Made by a program: the position numbers and the translations under genes
NCBI GenBank assembly: GCA_900544405.1
Contig: UQVA01000005.1
Span: 35,843 to 99,842 of the forward strand
Direction: 5' to 3'
DNA length: 64,000 bases
Source: an uncultured Eubacteriales bacterium
Lineage (GTDB): Bacteria > Bacillota > Clostridia > Oscillospirales > Oscillospiraceae
Shown: positions 40,930 to 48,975 of the stretch, in pieces
Layout: each line of letters begins with the position of its first letter
How positions within the stretch are numbered: the stretch's first letter is position 1
Notes under the pieces: model-generated
Told to the model about the DNA's origin: nothing
What the model saw: only the letters and a program-made list of their open reading frames with translations
Database searches by the model: none

Positions 40930-43900
40930 ATGCAAACGACAATCAAACGGCTTTTGAGCCTGGTGCTGTGTCTGGCACTGGTCCTCGGCATGGGCTTGCC
41001 CACCGTGGCCCGGGCCGCCGAGACCTCCGGCACCACCGGTGACGTGAACTGGAGTTACGCCGACGGCGTGCTGACGCTGTCCGGCACCGGCGCAACCGCC
41101 ACGGATTATGCCAAGGACGGCCAGCCCTGGCAGTCCTACATGACCCAAATTACCAAGGTCGTGGTGGAGGAGGGCGTTACCGTTCTGGGCAAGAACCTCT
41201 TTTACGGCGCCTCTGCGCTGACGGACGTGACTCTGCCCAAGGGCCTGACCAGCATTGGAGCCGAGTGCTTCCGGGCCACGGCCATCGAGTCCATTGACCT
41301 GCCCGACACCCTGACCAAGGTGGGCAACGGTGCTTTCCGGCTGTGCAAAAAGCTGAAGTCCGTGACCTTCCCGGACAGCCTGACCACCCTGGGCCGCACG
41401 GTTTTCTATGACGACAGCAGCCTGACCAGCGTGACCCTGGGCGGCAAGGACAGCAAGCTGACCACCATGGGGGACCAGGTATTTACCAATGCCGCCGCCC
41501 TGACGGCGTTGACCGTTCCTGCGTCCCTGACCAAGCTGACCGTCGACGACAAGGGCAAAGGTTCCTTCTATAAGGTCAGCGCCACCGCCATCACCTTCCT
41601 GGGTACCCAGGCTCAGTGGCATGCCCTGGTGAAGCAGGACAAGGCCCTGCAGACCGACGCCCTGACCGTCACCTGCTCCGACGGTAAATACGTTTACGGC
41701 GCTTATGTGGAGCCCACGGACCCGGTGGAGCCCACCGAGCCGGAAAAGCCTGAGAATCCCTCCGGCAAGACCGGCGACATCGACTGGACCCTGGACCTGG
41801 ATACCGGTGTGCTGACCCTGTCCGGCAAGGGCAAGACTGCGGATTACAAGAACAAGAGCGGCCAGCCCTGGAACGACTACAAGCTGTCCGTCAAGAAGGT
41901 GGTCGTCGAAGAAGGCGTTACCTACCTGGGCGACCGGCTTTTCTATGAGGACAGGAATCTGACCGAAGTGGTGTTCCCGGCCACCAGCCTGACCACCATC
42001 GGTGAAGGCACCTTCCGGGCCTGCGACGGCCTCACCGAGATCACCCTGCCCGACAGCCTGACGACCCTGAAGCGGGTGGCCTTCTACCAGTGCATCAACC
42101 TGAAAAAAGTGGTCATTGGCACGGAAAAGAGCCAGCTGACCACCCTGAACGACCAGACCTTTACCAAGTGCAACAGCCTGACCGAGGTGGTTCTGCCCGC
42201 TTCCGTCGTGCATCTGGAGACGAAGGCCAACTCGGTCGCCGGTCCCTTCCATGTGACCCCGCTGGAGACCATCACTTATCTGGGGACCATCGCCCAGTAC
42301 AAGGCACTGCTGAGCGGGACCGGTGTTGACGGGGGACCCAACTGCATCGAAAACATGAACACCGCCAAACTGCTGGTCCACTGCACCGACGGCGACTATC
42401 GCTACGGCCAGATCGGCGGCGGCATTTCCTACGCCATCACCGGCACGGCACTGGTGCTGAACTATGACGGCGAGGGCAGCGGCCTTATGGACGATTTCAC
42501 GTCCTTTGACGAGGCTCCCTGGTCCGCCCAGGCCGGGACCATCGACCGTGTGGTGGTGAAGTACGGCGTGAAACGCATGGGCGCCAACGCTTTCTCCGGC
42601 CTCGCTGGCGTAAAGGACGTGGTATTCTTCGGCGCCGAGGCGGACTGGAAGGCCATCGAGGCCGCCAGCGGCGCAGGCAACGAGCCGGTGTTCTCCGTGC
42701 CCGTGTCCTACCCCCTGACCGGCTCCTGCGGCGGGAACGTGACCTATACCTATGAGCCCGTGAGCCGCACCATGACCATCTCCGGCACCGGCGAAATGTA
42801 CAACGGCTGGACCTCCGGCTCTCAGACCCCCTGGTACTATGTCCGGGATGAAATTCGCCACGTCGTCATCGGCGAGGGCGTGACCTCCGTGGGCAGCTAT
42901 GCCTTCAACGTGGGCCTCAGCGTGGAGAGCGTGGAGTTCCCCACTACATTGCAGTATGTGGGCACCTTCTCCTTCGGGCAGTGCTCCAGAATGACCAGCT
43001 TTACCCTGCCTGAGGGCCTGACCATCATCGGCTCCAAGGCATTCCGTGGCTGCTCCGCCATGACGGAAATTCACCTGCCCTCCACGCTGGTGAGCGTGGA
43101 CCTGAAGGCTTTTGAGGACGCTACCGTTCTTTCCGATGTGTACTACAACGGCACTGAAAACGACTGGAGCAAGGTCCTTATCAGCACCTCCGCCTCCGGC
43201 AATGACAAGCTCATCAACGCCACCTTCCATTTCCTGAAAACCGATGCCCCCTTCTCCGACACCGAGGGCAAGGTGGCCGAGGCCGCTCTGTACCTGACCG
43301 GCCGGGGCTATGTGGACGTGACCGGCGAGGCCTTCGGCGCTGCCGACAATGCCGACCTGATGACCGTGGTGGAAGCCCTGTACCGGAAGGCGGGCAAGCC
43401 CGGTATGTACGAAAATGCCAAGCTGTGGGCCATCAACACCGGCCTCATCGACACCGCTTCCAATGAGACCCTGACCCTGGGGGCCATGGCCGAGCTGCTG
43501 CGGCGGTTCACCGAGAAGAACGGCCGCACCACCGGCACCGATGCCCTGGCCTGGGCCGCCGGGAACGGCTATCTTGCCGACTGCACCGCCAAGAATTCTG
43601 ACGACACCCTGACCAGAGGGGACATGGCCCTGATCCTGGCCGCCTACCTGCGATCCGACAACGCCAACGCCGACCGGCTGGACGCCCAGCGGAAGGTCAT
43701 CCGGGACGCCCTGGCCCAGGGCGGCGACGGCAGGATGTATGTGTTCGTGCCGGAGCTGAACGTGCCCGGTAAGGCCTCCAAGCCCGGCGACTGCACCTTC
43801 CTGGTGTTCCCTGACGGCGAGACCATGCTGCTGGACACCGGCGTGAACACCTGTGCCGACCAGATCGTGCAGCTTCTGAAGGACTTCGGCGTGAAGGAAC

Positions 43901-45051
43901 TGGACTACCTGGTCATCAGCCATCCCCACATTGACCATGTGGGCGGAGCCGTGACCGCCGTGGAGTACCTCAAGAGCATCGGCGGCACCGTGAAGCATTT
44001 CTGGCACAGCCCTGCGGATCTGAAGAACTATGTGGCCAACGTGGAGGCCGTGCTGCCTGCGGACACCCAGAATGAGACGCTGCTCTCCGGCGAAGTCCGG
44101 GCCATCGGCAGCGTGAGTGTGAACGTGTACAATCCCGGCAAGGAATTCTATGATGCCTGGGTGGCCAGCGGCGACCGGTCCGACGGAGCCGTGAACAACG
44201 TGTCCCTGGCGCTGAAATTCACCTACGGCGGTTCCAGCTTCCTGTCCTGCGGCGACCTGTACACCAATCAGGAGCGGTCCCTGGCTGCGCAGTACGGCGA
44301 TGCCCTCCGGGCCGACATCTTCAACACCAACCACCATGGCGCTTACACCTCCAACTGCGACGAGTGGCTGGATGCGGTGCAGCCCAAGGTCATGTTCGTG
44401 GAGTCCGATGACATCGGCGACACCATCCTGGCCCAGCGGGCAGCGGAGCGGAACTGCGCCTTCTACGCCGCCGGTCTGGACGGCGACATCCTCATCACCA
44501 TGGGCAGCGCCGCCGACTACACCGTGACCTCCGCCCGGGATTCCGGCATCCGCAGCGACTACAACGGTTCCATCGGCAAGGAGGACCGTCTGCTGAGCCA
44601 GCCCGCCATCACCATCGGCGAGATCGGCACCCTGACCGACGGCGACGCCGACTTCACCCTGCCGGTTTCCGGCGGTGCGGAGGGCCTGACCTTCACCTAT
44701 GTGTCCGACAATGAGAACGTGGCCACCGTGGATGAGAACGGCCTGGTGCATATCGTTGGGGCCGGAGACGTGACCATTACCGTCACCAAGTCCGGAGAGG
44801 GCTACGAGACCGTCACCGCCAGCGTGACGCTGACCGTGAACAAGAAGGCCGAGGAGCCCAGGCCCACCGAGCCGAAACCCACCGAACCCAAGCCCACGGA
44901 GCCGAAGCCTACCGAGCCCTCCAAGCCCGGCACCGTGACTCCGGCCACCGGCGACCCCATGGACGTGACCGCTCTGATGAGCGTCCTGACCCTGACCGCA
45001 GCGGGCATGGCAGTGATGCTGTTCCCCCTGCTTCGGAAGAAGAAAATCTAA
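40930..45051 (+). CDS. Large secreted wall-anchored BspA-like protein with ComEC-like metallo-beta-lactamase domain
   Basis: 1373 residues; start follows AGGAGG by 8 bases. Order: signal peptide (1-30), four BspA-type units each opened by a GxxxWxY...LTLSGxG strand and followed by leucine-rich repeats (VVVEEGVTVLGKNLFYG), a degenerate SLH-like region (about 780-920), metallo-beta-lactamase domain with SHPHIDHVGG (H998, H1000, D1002, H1003) and NHHGAYTSN (near 1134), a Big2-like Ig domain (about 1220-1305), a Pro-Thr-Glu-Pro-Lys linker, then TPATGD, a hydrophobic segment and RKKKI, a sortase sorting signal. I infer a wall-bound phosphodiesterase- or nuclease-like protein with adhesive repeats. 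Confidence 0.85.
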   Translation: MQTTIKRLLSLVLCLALVLGMGLPTVARAAETSGTTGDVNWSYADGVLTLSGTGATATDYAKDGQPWQSYMTQITKVVVEEGVTVLGKNLFYGASALTDVTLPKGLTSIGAECFRATAIESIDLPDTLTKVGNGAFRLCKKLKSVTFPDSLTTLGRTVFYDDSSLTSVTLGGKDSKLTTMGDQVFTNAAALTALTVPASLTKLTVDDKGKGSFYKVSATAITFLGTQAQWHALVKQDKALQTDALTVTCSDGKYVYGAYVEPTDPVEPTEPEKPENPSGKTGDIDWTLDLDTGVLTLSGKGKTADYKNKSGQPWNDYKLSVKKVVVEEGVTYLGDRLFYEDRNLTEVVFPATSLTTIGEGTFRACDGLTEITLPDSLTTLKRVAFYQCINLKKVVIGTEKSQLTTLNDQTFTKCNSLTEVVLPASVVHLETKANSVAGPFHVTPLETITYLGTIAQYKALLSGTGVDGGPNCIENMNTAKLLVHCTDGDYRYGQIGGGISYAITGTALVLNYDGEGSGLMDDFTSFDEAPWSAQAGTIDRVVVKYGVKRMGANAFSGLAGVKDVVFFGAEADWKAIEAASGAGNEPVFSVPVSYPLTGSCGGNVTYTYEPVSRTMTISGTGEMYNGWTSGSQTPWYYVRDEIRHVVIGEGVTSVGSYAFNVGLSVESVEFPTTLQYVGTFSFGQCSRMTSFTLPEGLTIIGSKAFRGCSAMTEIHLPSTLVSVDLKAFEDATVLSDVYYNGTENDWSKVLISTSASGNDKLINATFHFLKTDAPFSDTEGKVAEAALYLTGRGYVDVTGEAFGAADNADLMTVVEALYRKAGKPGMYENAKLWAINTGLIDTASNETLTLGAMAELLRRFTEKNGRTTGTDALAWAAGNGYLADCTAKNSDDTLTRGDMALILAAYLRSDNANADRLDAQRKVIRDALAQGGDGRMYVFVPELNVPGKASKPGDCTFLVFPDGETMLLDTGVNTCADQIVQLLKDFGVKELDYLVISHPHIDHVGGAVTAVEYLKSIGGTVKHFWHSPADLKNYVANVEAVLPADTQNETLLSGEVRAIGSVSVNVYNPGKEFYDAWVASGDRSDGAVNNVSLALKFTYGGSSFLSCGDLYTNQERSLAAQYGDALRADIFNTNHHGAYTSNCDEWLDAVQPKVMFVESDDIGDTILAQRAAERNCAFYAAGLDGDILITMGSAADYTVTSARDSGIRSDYNGSIGKEDRLLSQPAITIGEIGTLTDGDADFTLPVSGGAEGLTFTYVSDNENVATVDENGLVHIVGAGDVTITVTKSGEGYETVTASVTLTVNKKAEEPRPTEPKPTEPKPTEPKPTEPSKPGTVTPATGDPMDVTALMSVLTLTAAGMAVMLFPLLRKKKI

Positions 45052-45070
45052 TATCCGACACAACACGATC

Positions 45071-45107
45071 GGCCCATGCGGAATTCCCCGCATGGGCCGG
45101 TTTTTTT
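45071..45107 (+). terminator. Terminator of the wall-anchored protein gene
   Basis: Stem GGCCCATGCGG with its complement, followed by GG and seven T. Confidence 0.88.
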
Positions 45108-45205
45108 AGAGAAGAGAGAAGAGCGAAAAGAGAAGAGAAAAGGAAAATTAAAAATTTTCTCAGAAGCGGGGAGTTGGTTCTTCTGAGGAAAGGCTTCCCC
45201 TGTGT
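45107..45205. repeat. Composite repeat, second copy
   Basis: Polypurine tract followed by AAATTTTCTCAGAAGC, TTCTTCTGAGG and AGGCTTCCCCTGTG in the same order as at 36331-36450. A segment continuing to 45320 (GACTGCCGGTGGCAGTCAT, GGATGAGGGGCGGTAGGC) is inverted relative to 30950-31045. Confidence 0.7.
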
Positions 45206-45321
45206 AGGGTCGTGCCCCGCACAGCGAATGGAAATATCCATGACTGCCGGTGGCAGTCATATCTCTACTATGTGGTCCCGAAGGGACCGGATGAGGGGCG
45301 GTAGGCAGTATCGAACATGAA

Positions 45322-45352
45322 TGTAGGAGCGGGGCATGCCGCCGCCCCTACA
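45322..45352. repeat. Palindromic repeat (GGGGCATGCC-centred)
   Basis: A copy of the element at 34298 with one base changed (GTAGGAGC for GTAGGGGC). Confidence 0.75.
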
Positions 45353-45412
45353 ACGCATCGCCGGGGGACGGTGCGGGGAGAGAAAAGAGAATAGTGAAAA
45401 GGGAAGAGAACA

Positions 45413-45452
45413 AGGCAGGCGGCGATTTTCGCAAGAAAATCGCCGCCTGCCT
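45413..45452 (-). terminator. Long hairpin after tRNA-Leu
   Basis: Perfect stem with arms of about 18 bases (AGGCAGGCGGCGATTTTC and complement) and a GCAA loop, next to the tRNA 3' end. The T-tract is weak (TTGTTCTC). Confidence 0.7.
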
Positions 45453-45536
45453 TGGTGCGGGCAACAGGACTCGAACCTGCACGCTTTTGGCAGTGGAACC
45501 TAAATCCACCGAGTCTACCAATTCCACCATGCCCGC
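45453..45536 (-). tRNA. tRNA-Leu (TAG)
   Basis: 84 bases with long variable arm and encoded CCA. Anticodon stem GTGGA/TCCAC, loop TTTAGGT. Confidence 0.97.
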
Positions 45537-45587
45537 ATGGTTTGCCTCTGATTTTTACACGGAGAGACATCCGAGGTGGGGCGTTTC

Positions 45588-45624
45588 GCCAATTCCACAG
45601 TTTATCAAAACAGGCAGACCTGTT
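45588..45624. repeat. Left direct repeat of an AT-rich islet
   Basis: 37 bases opening GCCAATTCCACAGTTTAT, matching 45929-45965 with three mismatches. The 3' half forms an AACAGG/CCTGTT hairpin. The first bases echo CCAATTCCAC of the adjacent tRNA-Leu. Confidence 0.75.
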
Positions 45625-45643
45625 CTGATTTCATAGTGTATTA

Positions 45644-45871
45644 TTAATTGCGACATCGCAAGATTCTATCAATATACGGAAGAATCTTGTCACGAATTTG
45701 GCACCTGAGTTGCATATCTTCATTTGGGTCAAATAGTCGTTGAACAAATGATTCTCTAATATTTTTAAGTTCCTGCGTTGTCATCTTAGGAAAACTATTA
45801 AACCATTTCGCACTACCTACTTTAGGCTTCAAGAACTGTTTTAGAGCAGATAAAAAATCAAGCTTTCCCAT
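45644..45871 (-). CDS. Small hypothetical protein in an AT-rich islet
   Basis: 75 residues, basic, helical by composition, with no recognised family. An AGGAG site precedes the ATG. Its base composition is clearly lower in GC than that of its neighbours and the gene lies between two 37-base direct repeats next to tRNA-Leu, so recent acquisition is likely. It may be the remnant of a larger mobile element or a small defence/toxin-type gene; nothing in the sequence decides. Confidence 0.6.
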   Translation of the reverse strand: MGKLDFLSALKQFLKPKVGSAKWFNSFPKMTTQELKNIRESFVQRLFDPNEDMQLRCQIRDKILPYIDRILRCRN

Positions 45872-45928
45872 TGCGCATCTCCTAACAGACTTTCATAAGA
45901 TATGACATCACCCAGAGATTGCATGTCT

Positions 45929-45965
45929 GCCAATTCCACAGTTTATAAAAACAGGCAAGCCTGTT
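45929..45965. repeat. Right direct repeat of the AT-rich islet
   Basis: Second copy; its AAACAGGCAAGCCTGTTTTT end is a good bidirectional terminator for the gene at 45982-46500. Confidence 0.75.
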
Positions 45966-45981
45966 TTTAACAAGAAAGGGC

Positions 45982-46500
45982 TTATCGACTGGCCCAGAGG
46001 ATAAAATCGACCTTTTTCACATCCGAAAGCTCCGCATCGGGGAACTGCTCATTGAAGAAATGCAGCTTCTCCACAGCTTCGTCGGTTCGATACCACTGAA
46101 TGATGTGCTGATACAGCCGGACGATTTTGGAAAGACGGTCCTTCTCATAGGAATAGGGAGGGCGCAGGCCCAGGCTTTGCAGCACATACTTATCCCACAG
46201 GGGCATATCCGGATTCACCGTTGCCAGCAGCTTACTGCTGAAAGAGGCCTGCATCGTTCCGGTCTCCCGGTACAGATGGGTCAGGACATCTTCAAAGGTC
46301 AGCGCCGGGTCATGCTTATGCTGTTCCATGAAGGCATAATAGGCTTTGTAAAAACTGGCAGGGCGCTGGCGGATGCGGTAAAATCCGTTGAAAAAACGCT
46401 GAAAGTCAGCATCGGCGGAAACGTCCACCTCCTGGACCCGCTTCATGATCCAGTTATATTTTTCAATACTGCTCCCGACCCGGTCCAGGACCAGTTCCAT
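45982..46500 (-). CDS. Hypothetical protein, 172 residues
   Basis: Cytoplasmic, mostly alpha-helical by composition, rich in aromatic residues; the segment KLLATVNPDMPLWDKYVLQ hints at a helix-hairpin-like fold but no family is recognised. GGGAGGT lies 6 bases before the ATG, and a consensus-like promoter is upstream. The gene is next to the tRNA-Leu islet and could be part of the same accessory patch, though its GC content is nearer the average. Confidence 0.75.
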   Translation of the reverse strand: MELVLDRVGSSIEKYNWIMKRVQEVDVSADADFQRFFNGFYRIRQRPASFYKAYYAFMEQHKHDPALTFEDVLTHLYRETGTMQASFSSKLLATVNPDMPLWDKYVLQSLGLRPPYSYEKDRLSKIVRLYQHIIQWYRTDEAVEKLHFFNEQFPDAELSDVKKVDFILWASR

Positions 46501-46548
46501 AGAGATACCTCCCGAAAAGCCTGCAAAGGCGCAAATACCTACACCTAT

Positions 46549-46576
46549 ATAATACAGATTTCCCGGCGTTTGTCAA
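46549..46576 (-). promoter_or_regulatory. Promoter of the 172-residue protein gene
   Basis: Minus-strand TTGACA (46571-46576), 16 bases, TATTAT (46549-46554). Confidence 0.7.
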
Positions 46577-46593
46577 TACCCTCTGCGGTGGGA

Positions 46594-46657
46594 AGAAAAC
46601 GAACGCAAAAGTGCAGAAAACGAACAAAAATTACGAGTGATTTCCAGAAACTGGAAA
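46594..46657. promoter_or_regulatory. Direct repeats and palindrome upstream of the DeoR-type gene
   Basis: AGAAAACGAAC occurs at 46594-46604 and 46615-46625, 21 bases apart (two helical turns). A 17-bp perfect palindrome TTTCCAGAAACTGGAAA follows at 46641-46657. The rest of the 46501-46929 gap holds promoters but no gene. Confidence 0.5.
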
Positions 46658-46758
46658 GTAGAATTTCCAAATTCCCGAAAATCCGGACCATTGGGCCGGA
46701 ACAGTGAAAATCCGCTTCCAATATTTTCCATTATTTTCAAGAAGTGTTGGCTTTTCTA

Positions 46759-46786
46759 TTGACATTGTTTGAGATTCTGTTATAAT
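46759..46786 (+). promoter_or_regulatory. Promoter of the DeoR-type operon
   Basis: TTGACA (46759-46764), 16 bases, TATAAT (46781-46786); leader of about 137 bases. Confidence 0.75.
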
Positions 46787-46929
46787 AAATCTGAAAAGCA
46801 TGGCGTTTCTTGTACGATTCACCTGCGTTTCTGAATATAGTTTGATTTGAATGAAAGAAGTCCGGTCCTGATGCGTTTGAACAAAACGCACCATATCGGC
46901 ACATCAATTTTTAGAAAGAAGGATCTATT

Positions 46930-47694
46930 ATGGGCATCCACAGCAACGAGCGGCAGGATAAGATCTTCTCCATGCTGGAAAGCAGGGGGAGAATGTCGGT
47001 ATCCGATCTGGCTGAATACTTCCAGGTCACCGAAACCACCATCCGCCGGGACCTCATTACCATGGAGGAAAACCACCAGATCGTCCGCCGCAGAGGCTTT
47101 GCGGAACTGCCGCTTCAGGCCACCAGCGGCCTGCGCCGCCGCAACACTTTCCAGGAGGAAAAGCAGCGCATCGCCCGGAAGGCCATGGAGCTTATCAGCT
47201 ACGGCACCACCCTGGCCCTGGACTCCGGTACCAGCGTGGCGGAGCTGGTCCACGTGCTGGCCGATGAGGGCCGGGATATGGGCATCGACGTGATCACCCC
47301 CTCCATACAGACCGCTTCCGAGACCTGCCGGTTCTTCCGGACCTCCATGCCCGGCGGCTATGTATTCCCGGACGAGGTGAGCATCGGCGGCATGAGCGCC
47401 GTGCGCTTCCTGGAGGGCGTCACCACCGACATCGCTTTCCTGGGCACCACCGGCATCTGCAATACCAAGGGCCTGACCGTTTCTTACCCCCTGATGATGG
47501 ACGTGAAGCGGGCACTGCTGTCCAGCGCCAGCAAGAAGGTCGCACTGGTGGATTCCTCCAAGTTCCTGAGCCGGGGCATTTACACCTACTGCTCCTTCCG
47601 GGAGCTGGACACCCTGATCACTGTCCGCACCGAGGAAAACGCGCCCGTGCTGGATGAGATTGCCAAGCAGGGCGTGGAGATCATTCTGGCCTGA
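46930..47694 (+). CDS. DeoR/GlpR-family transcriptional repressor
   Basis: 254 residues. N-terminal winged helix with SERQDKIF-like start and VTETTIRRDLITME (the DeoR recognition helix), then a sugar-phosphate-binding domain with DSGTSVAEL and VDSSKF. Such repressors sense a phosphorylated sugar and control adjacent transport or catabolic genes. Its stop overlaps the next ATG by one base (TGATG), tying it to the two transporter genes. Confidence 0.92.
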   Translation: MGIHSNERQDKIFSMLESRGRMSVSDLAEYFQVTETTIRRDLITMEENHQIVRRRGFAELPLQATSGLRRRNTFQEEKQRIARKAMELISYGTTLALDSGTSVAELVHVLADEGRDMGIDVITPSIQTASETCRFFRTSMPGGYVFPDEVSIGGMSAVRFLEGVTTDIAFLGTTGICNTKGLTVSYPLMMDVKRALLSSASKKVALVDSSKFLSRGIYTYCSFRELDTLITVRTEENAPVLDEIAKQGVEIILA

Positions 47695-48122
47695 TGGGAT
47701 ATGCGCTGCTGCTGACGCTGGCGGGGATGCTGCAGGGGGTCATGGTGTCCCTGAACGGCCAGCTGAACGGCTGGTTTGACCCGATTACCGTGGCGTTTTT
47801 TGTCCATTCTATCCCTACGGTGCTGCTGATCCTGTACTTGAAGGTCTACCGCCATGCGAAAATTTTCGCCAAGGCCAGCGTCCCGGCCTATGTGTTTGCC
47901 GTGGGACTTATGGGACTTTCCATTGTGTCCATCAGCTCCTACGTGACTGCCCGTATCGGAGCGGTGGCCTCCGGCTGCATTTCCAATGTGGTGAAAATGA
48001 TCAGCGCTGCGGTCATCGACCATTTCGGCTTCTTCGGCGTGGACCGGCGGCCCTTCCGGTGGAAGGAGCTGCCCTGTTACCTGTTGGCCGTGGCCGGGAC
48101 TGTGCTCATCGTTACGGGTTAG
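47694..48122 (+). CDS. YdcZ-family (DUF606) small transporter, subunit 1
   Basis: 142 residues with about five membrane helices. The pattern ASxxxLNGQLN... and VTARIGAVASG fits the DUF606 half-size drug/metabolite transporter family, whose two subunits work as a pair. Overlaps the regulator gene and is followed after 10 bases by the second subunit. Confidence 0.82.
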   Translation: MGYALLLTLAGMLQGVMVSLNGQLNGWFDPITVAFFVHSIPTVLLILYLKVYRHAKIFAKASVPAYVFAVGLMGLSIVSISSYVTARIGAVASGCISNVVKMISAAVIDHFGFFGVDRRPFRWKELPCYLLAVAGTVLIVTG

Positions 48123-48132
48123 GAGGCGGCAG

Positions 48133-48561
48133 ATGAATTTCTTGCTTTGCGCCGTTTGCGGCCTCATCAACCCGGTGAACAACATGGTCAACGTGAAGGC
48201 GGGCCAGTGTTTGGGCACCGCCCGGGGCGCTTTGGTGAACTATGCCGGTGCCACGGTGCTGTCACTCCTGGTGGTGCTGCTGACGGGCCACGGGAGCCAG
48301 CTGTCCCCGGCGTACATTGCCTCGGTGCCCTGGTATCTGTACCTGGGCAGCGTCTGCGGCCTGATGGCTTTGGCCATCATTATCAAGGCCACACCCAAAA
48401 GCGGGGCGCTGGTGTCCTCCGTGTGCCTGATTATCGGCAGCATGGGGATGTCCATGGTGCTGGACTATGTGTTCAGCGGACTGTTTTCCTGGCGGAAGGT
48501 CCTGGGCATCCTGCTGGTCATCGGCGGCGTCGCCTGGAAGCAGGCCGTTGCGGAAAACTAG
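48133..48561 (+). CDS. YdcZ-family (DUF606) small transporter, subunit 2
   Basis: 142 residues with five membrane helices; starts LLCAVCGLINPVNNMVNVKA, which matches the duplicated half of the first subunit. RBS AGGAGG overlaps the stop of subunit 1. Together with the DeoR-type gene it forms a compact regulated exporter or importer; the substrate is unknown. Confidence 0.82.
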   Translation: MNFLLCAVCGLINPVNNMVNVKAGQCLGTARGALVNYAGATVLSLLVVLLTGHGSQLSPAYIASVPWYLYLGSVCGLMALAIIIKATPKSGALVSSVCLIIGSMGMSMVLDYVFSGLFSWRKVLGILLVIGGVAWKQAVAEN

Positions 48562-48574
48562 AATCAGATAAGTG

Positions 48575-48617
48575 AAACGCCCTGCGCTTATCCGCAGGGC
48601 GTTTGATGTTTTTTTGG
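48575..48617 (+). terminator. Terminator of the DeoR-transporter operon
   Basis: AAACGCCCTGCG stem with complement, then GATG and seven T. Confidence 0.85.
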
Positions 48618-48640
48618 GGGGAACTCCCGGCGGAGCGATT

Positions 48641-48808
48641 GCCTCCCGGCGTGTAGGGGGAGGTGGGCCGCGCTTGCGTGGCTCGGAGGGGGTGTACGGC
48701 AGCAATTTTGCAGGGGACTATCGAACGATAGTCCTTACCATATTGCGAGCGTTCACCCCCTCAGTCATGGGCAATGGCCCATGACAGCTCCCCCTGCACA
48801 GGGGAGCC
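48641..48808. repeat. Inverted-repeat element of about 168 bp (MITE-like), second copy
   Basis: Begins GCCTCCCGGCGTGTAGGGGG and ends CTCCCCCTGCACAGGGGAG; centre shares GGGGACTATCGAACGA with the 38611 copy. Inner inverted pair GAGGGGGTGTA/TTCACCCCCTC. Confidence 0.75.
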
Positions 48809-48870
48809 TTTTTCTCGGTTCCGGCGAGCCGTTACGTTGATTTTAACTGCTCTGGTAATGCAACCCGAGC

Positions 48871-48896
48871 GGGCGGGGCATGCCGCCGCCCCTACA
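48871..48896. repeat. Palindromic repeat (GGGGCATGCC-centred)
   Basis: Shortened copy of the element at 34298. Confidence 0.7.
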
Positions 48897-48915
48897 AGGT
48901 ATTTCGGGCTTTTTC

Positions 48916-48957
48916 AAAAGAATCAGCGGCGCATTTTGCGATGCGCCGCTGATTTTT
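48916..48957 (-). terminator. Terminator of the DUF1576 gene
   Basis: Perfect 14-bp stem AATCAGCGGCGCAT with complement and a T-run on the minus strand. Confidence 0.85.
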
Positions 48958-48975
48958 CTGCCTATAAGCGGAGTT

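Noticed and set aside
40909..45093. 1394-codon open frame on the minus strand
   Set aside because: It lies antisense to the wall-anchored protein, has a His/Gly-rich shadow composition with no domain, and arises from the high GC content; the plus strand has signal peptide, domains and RBS.
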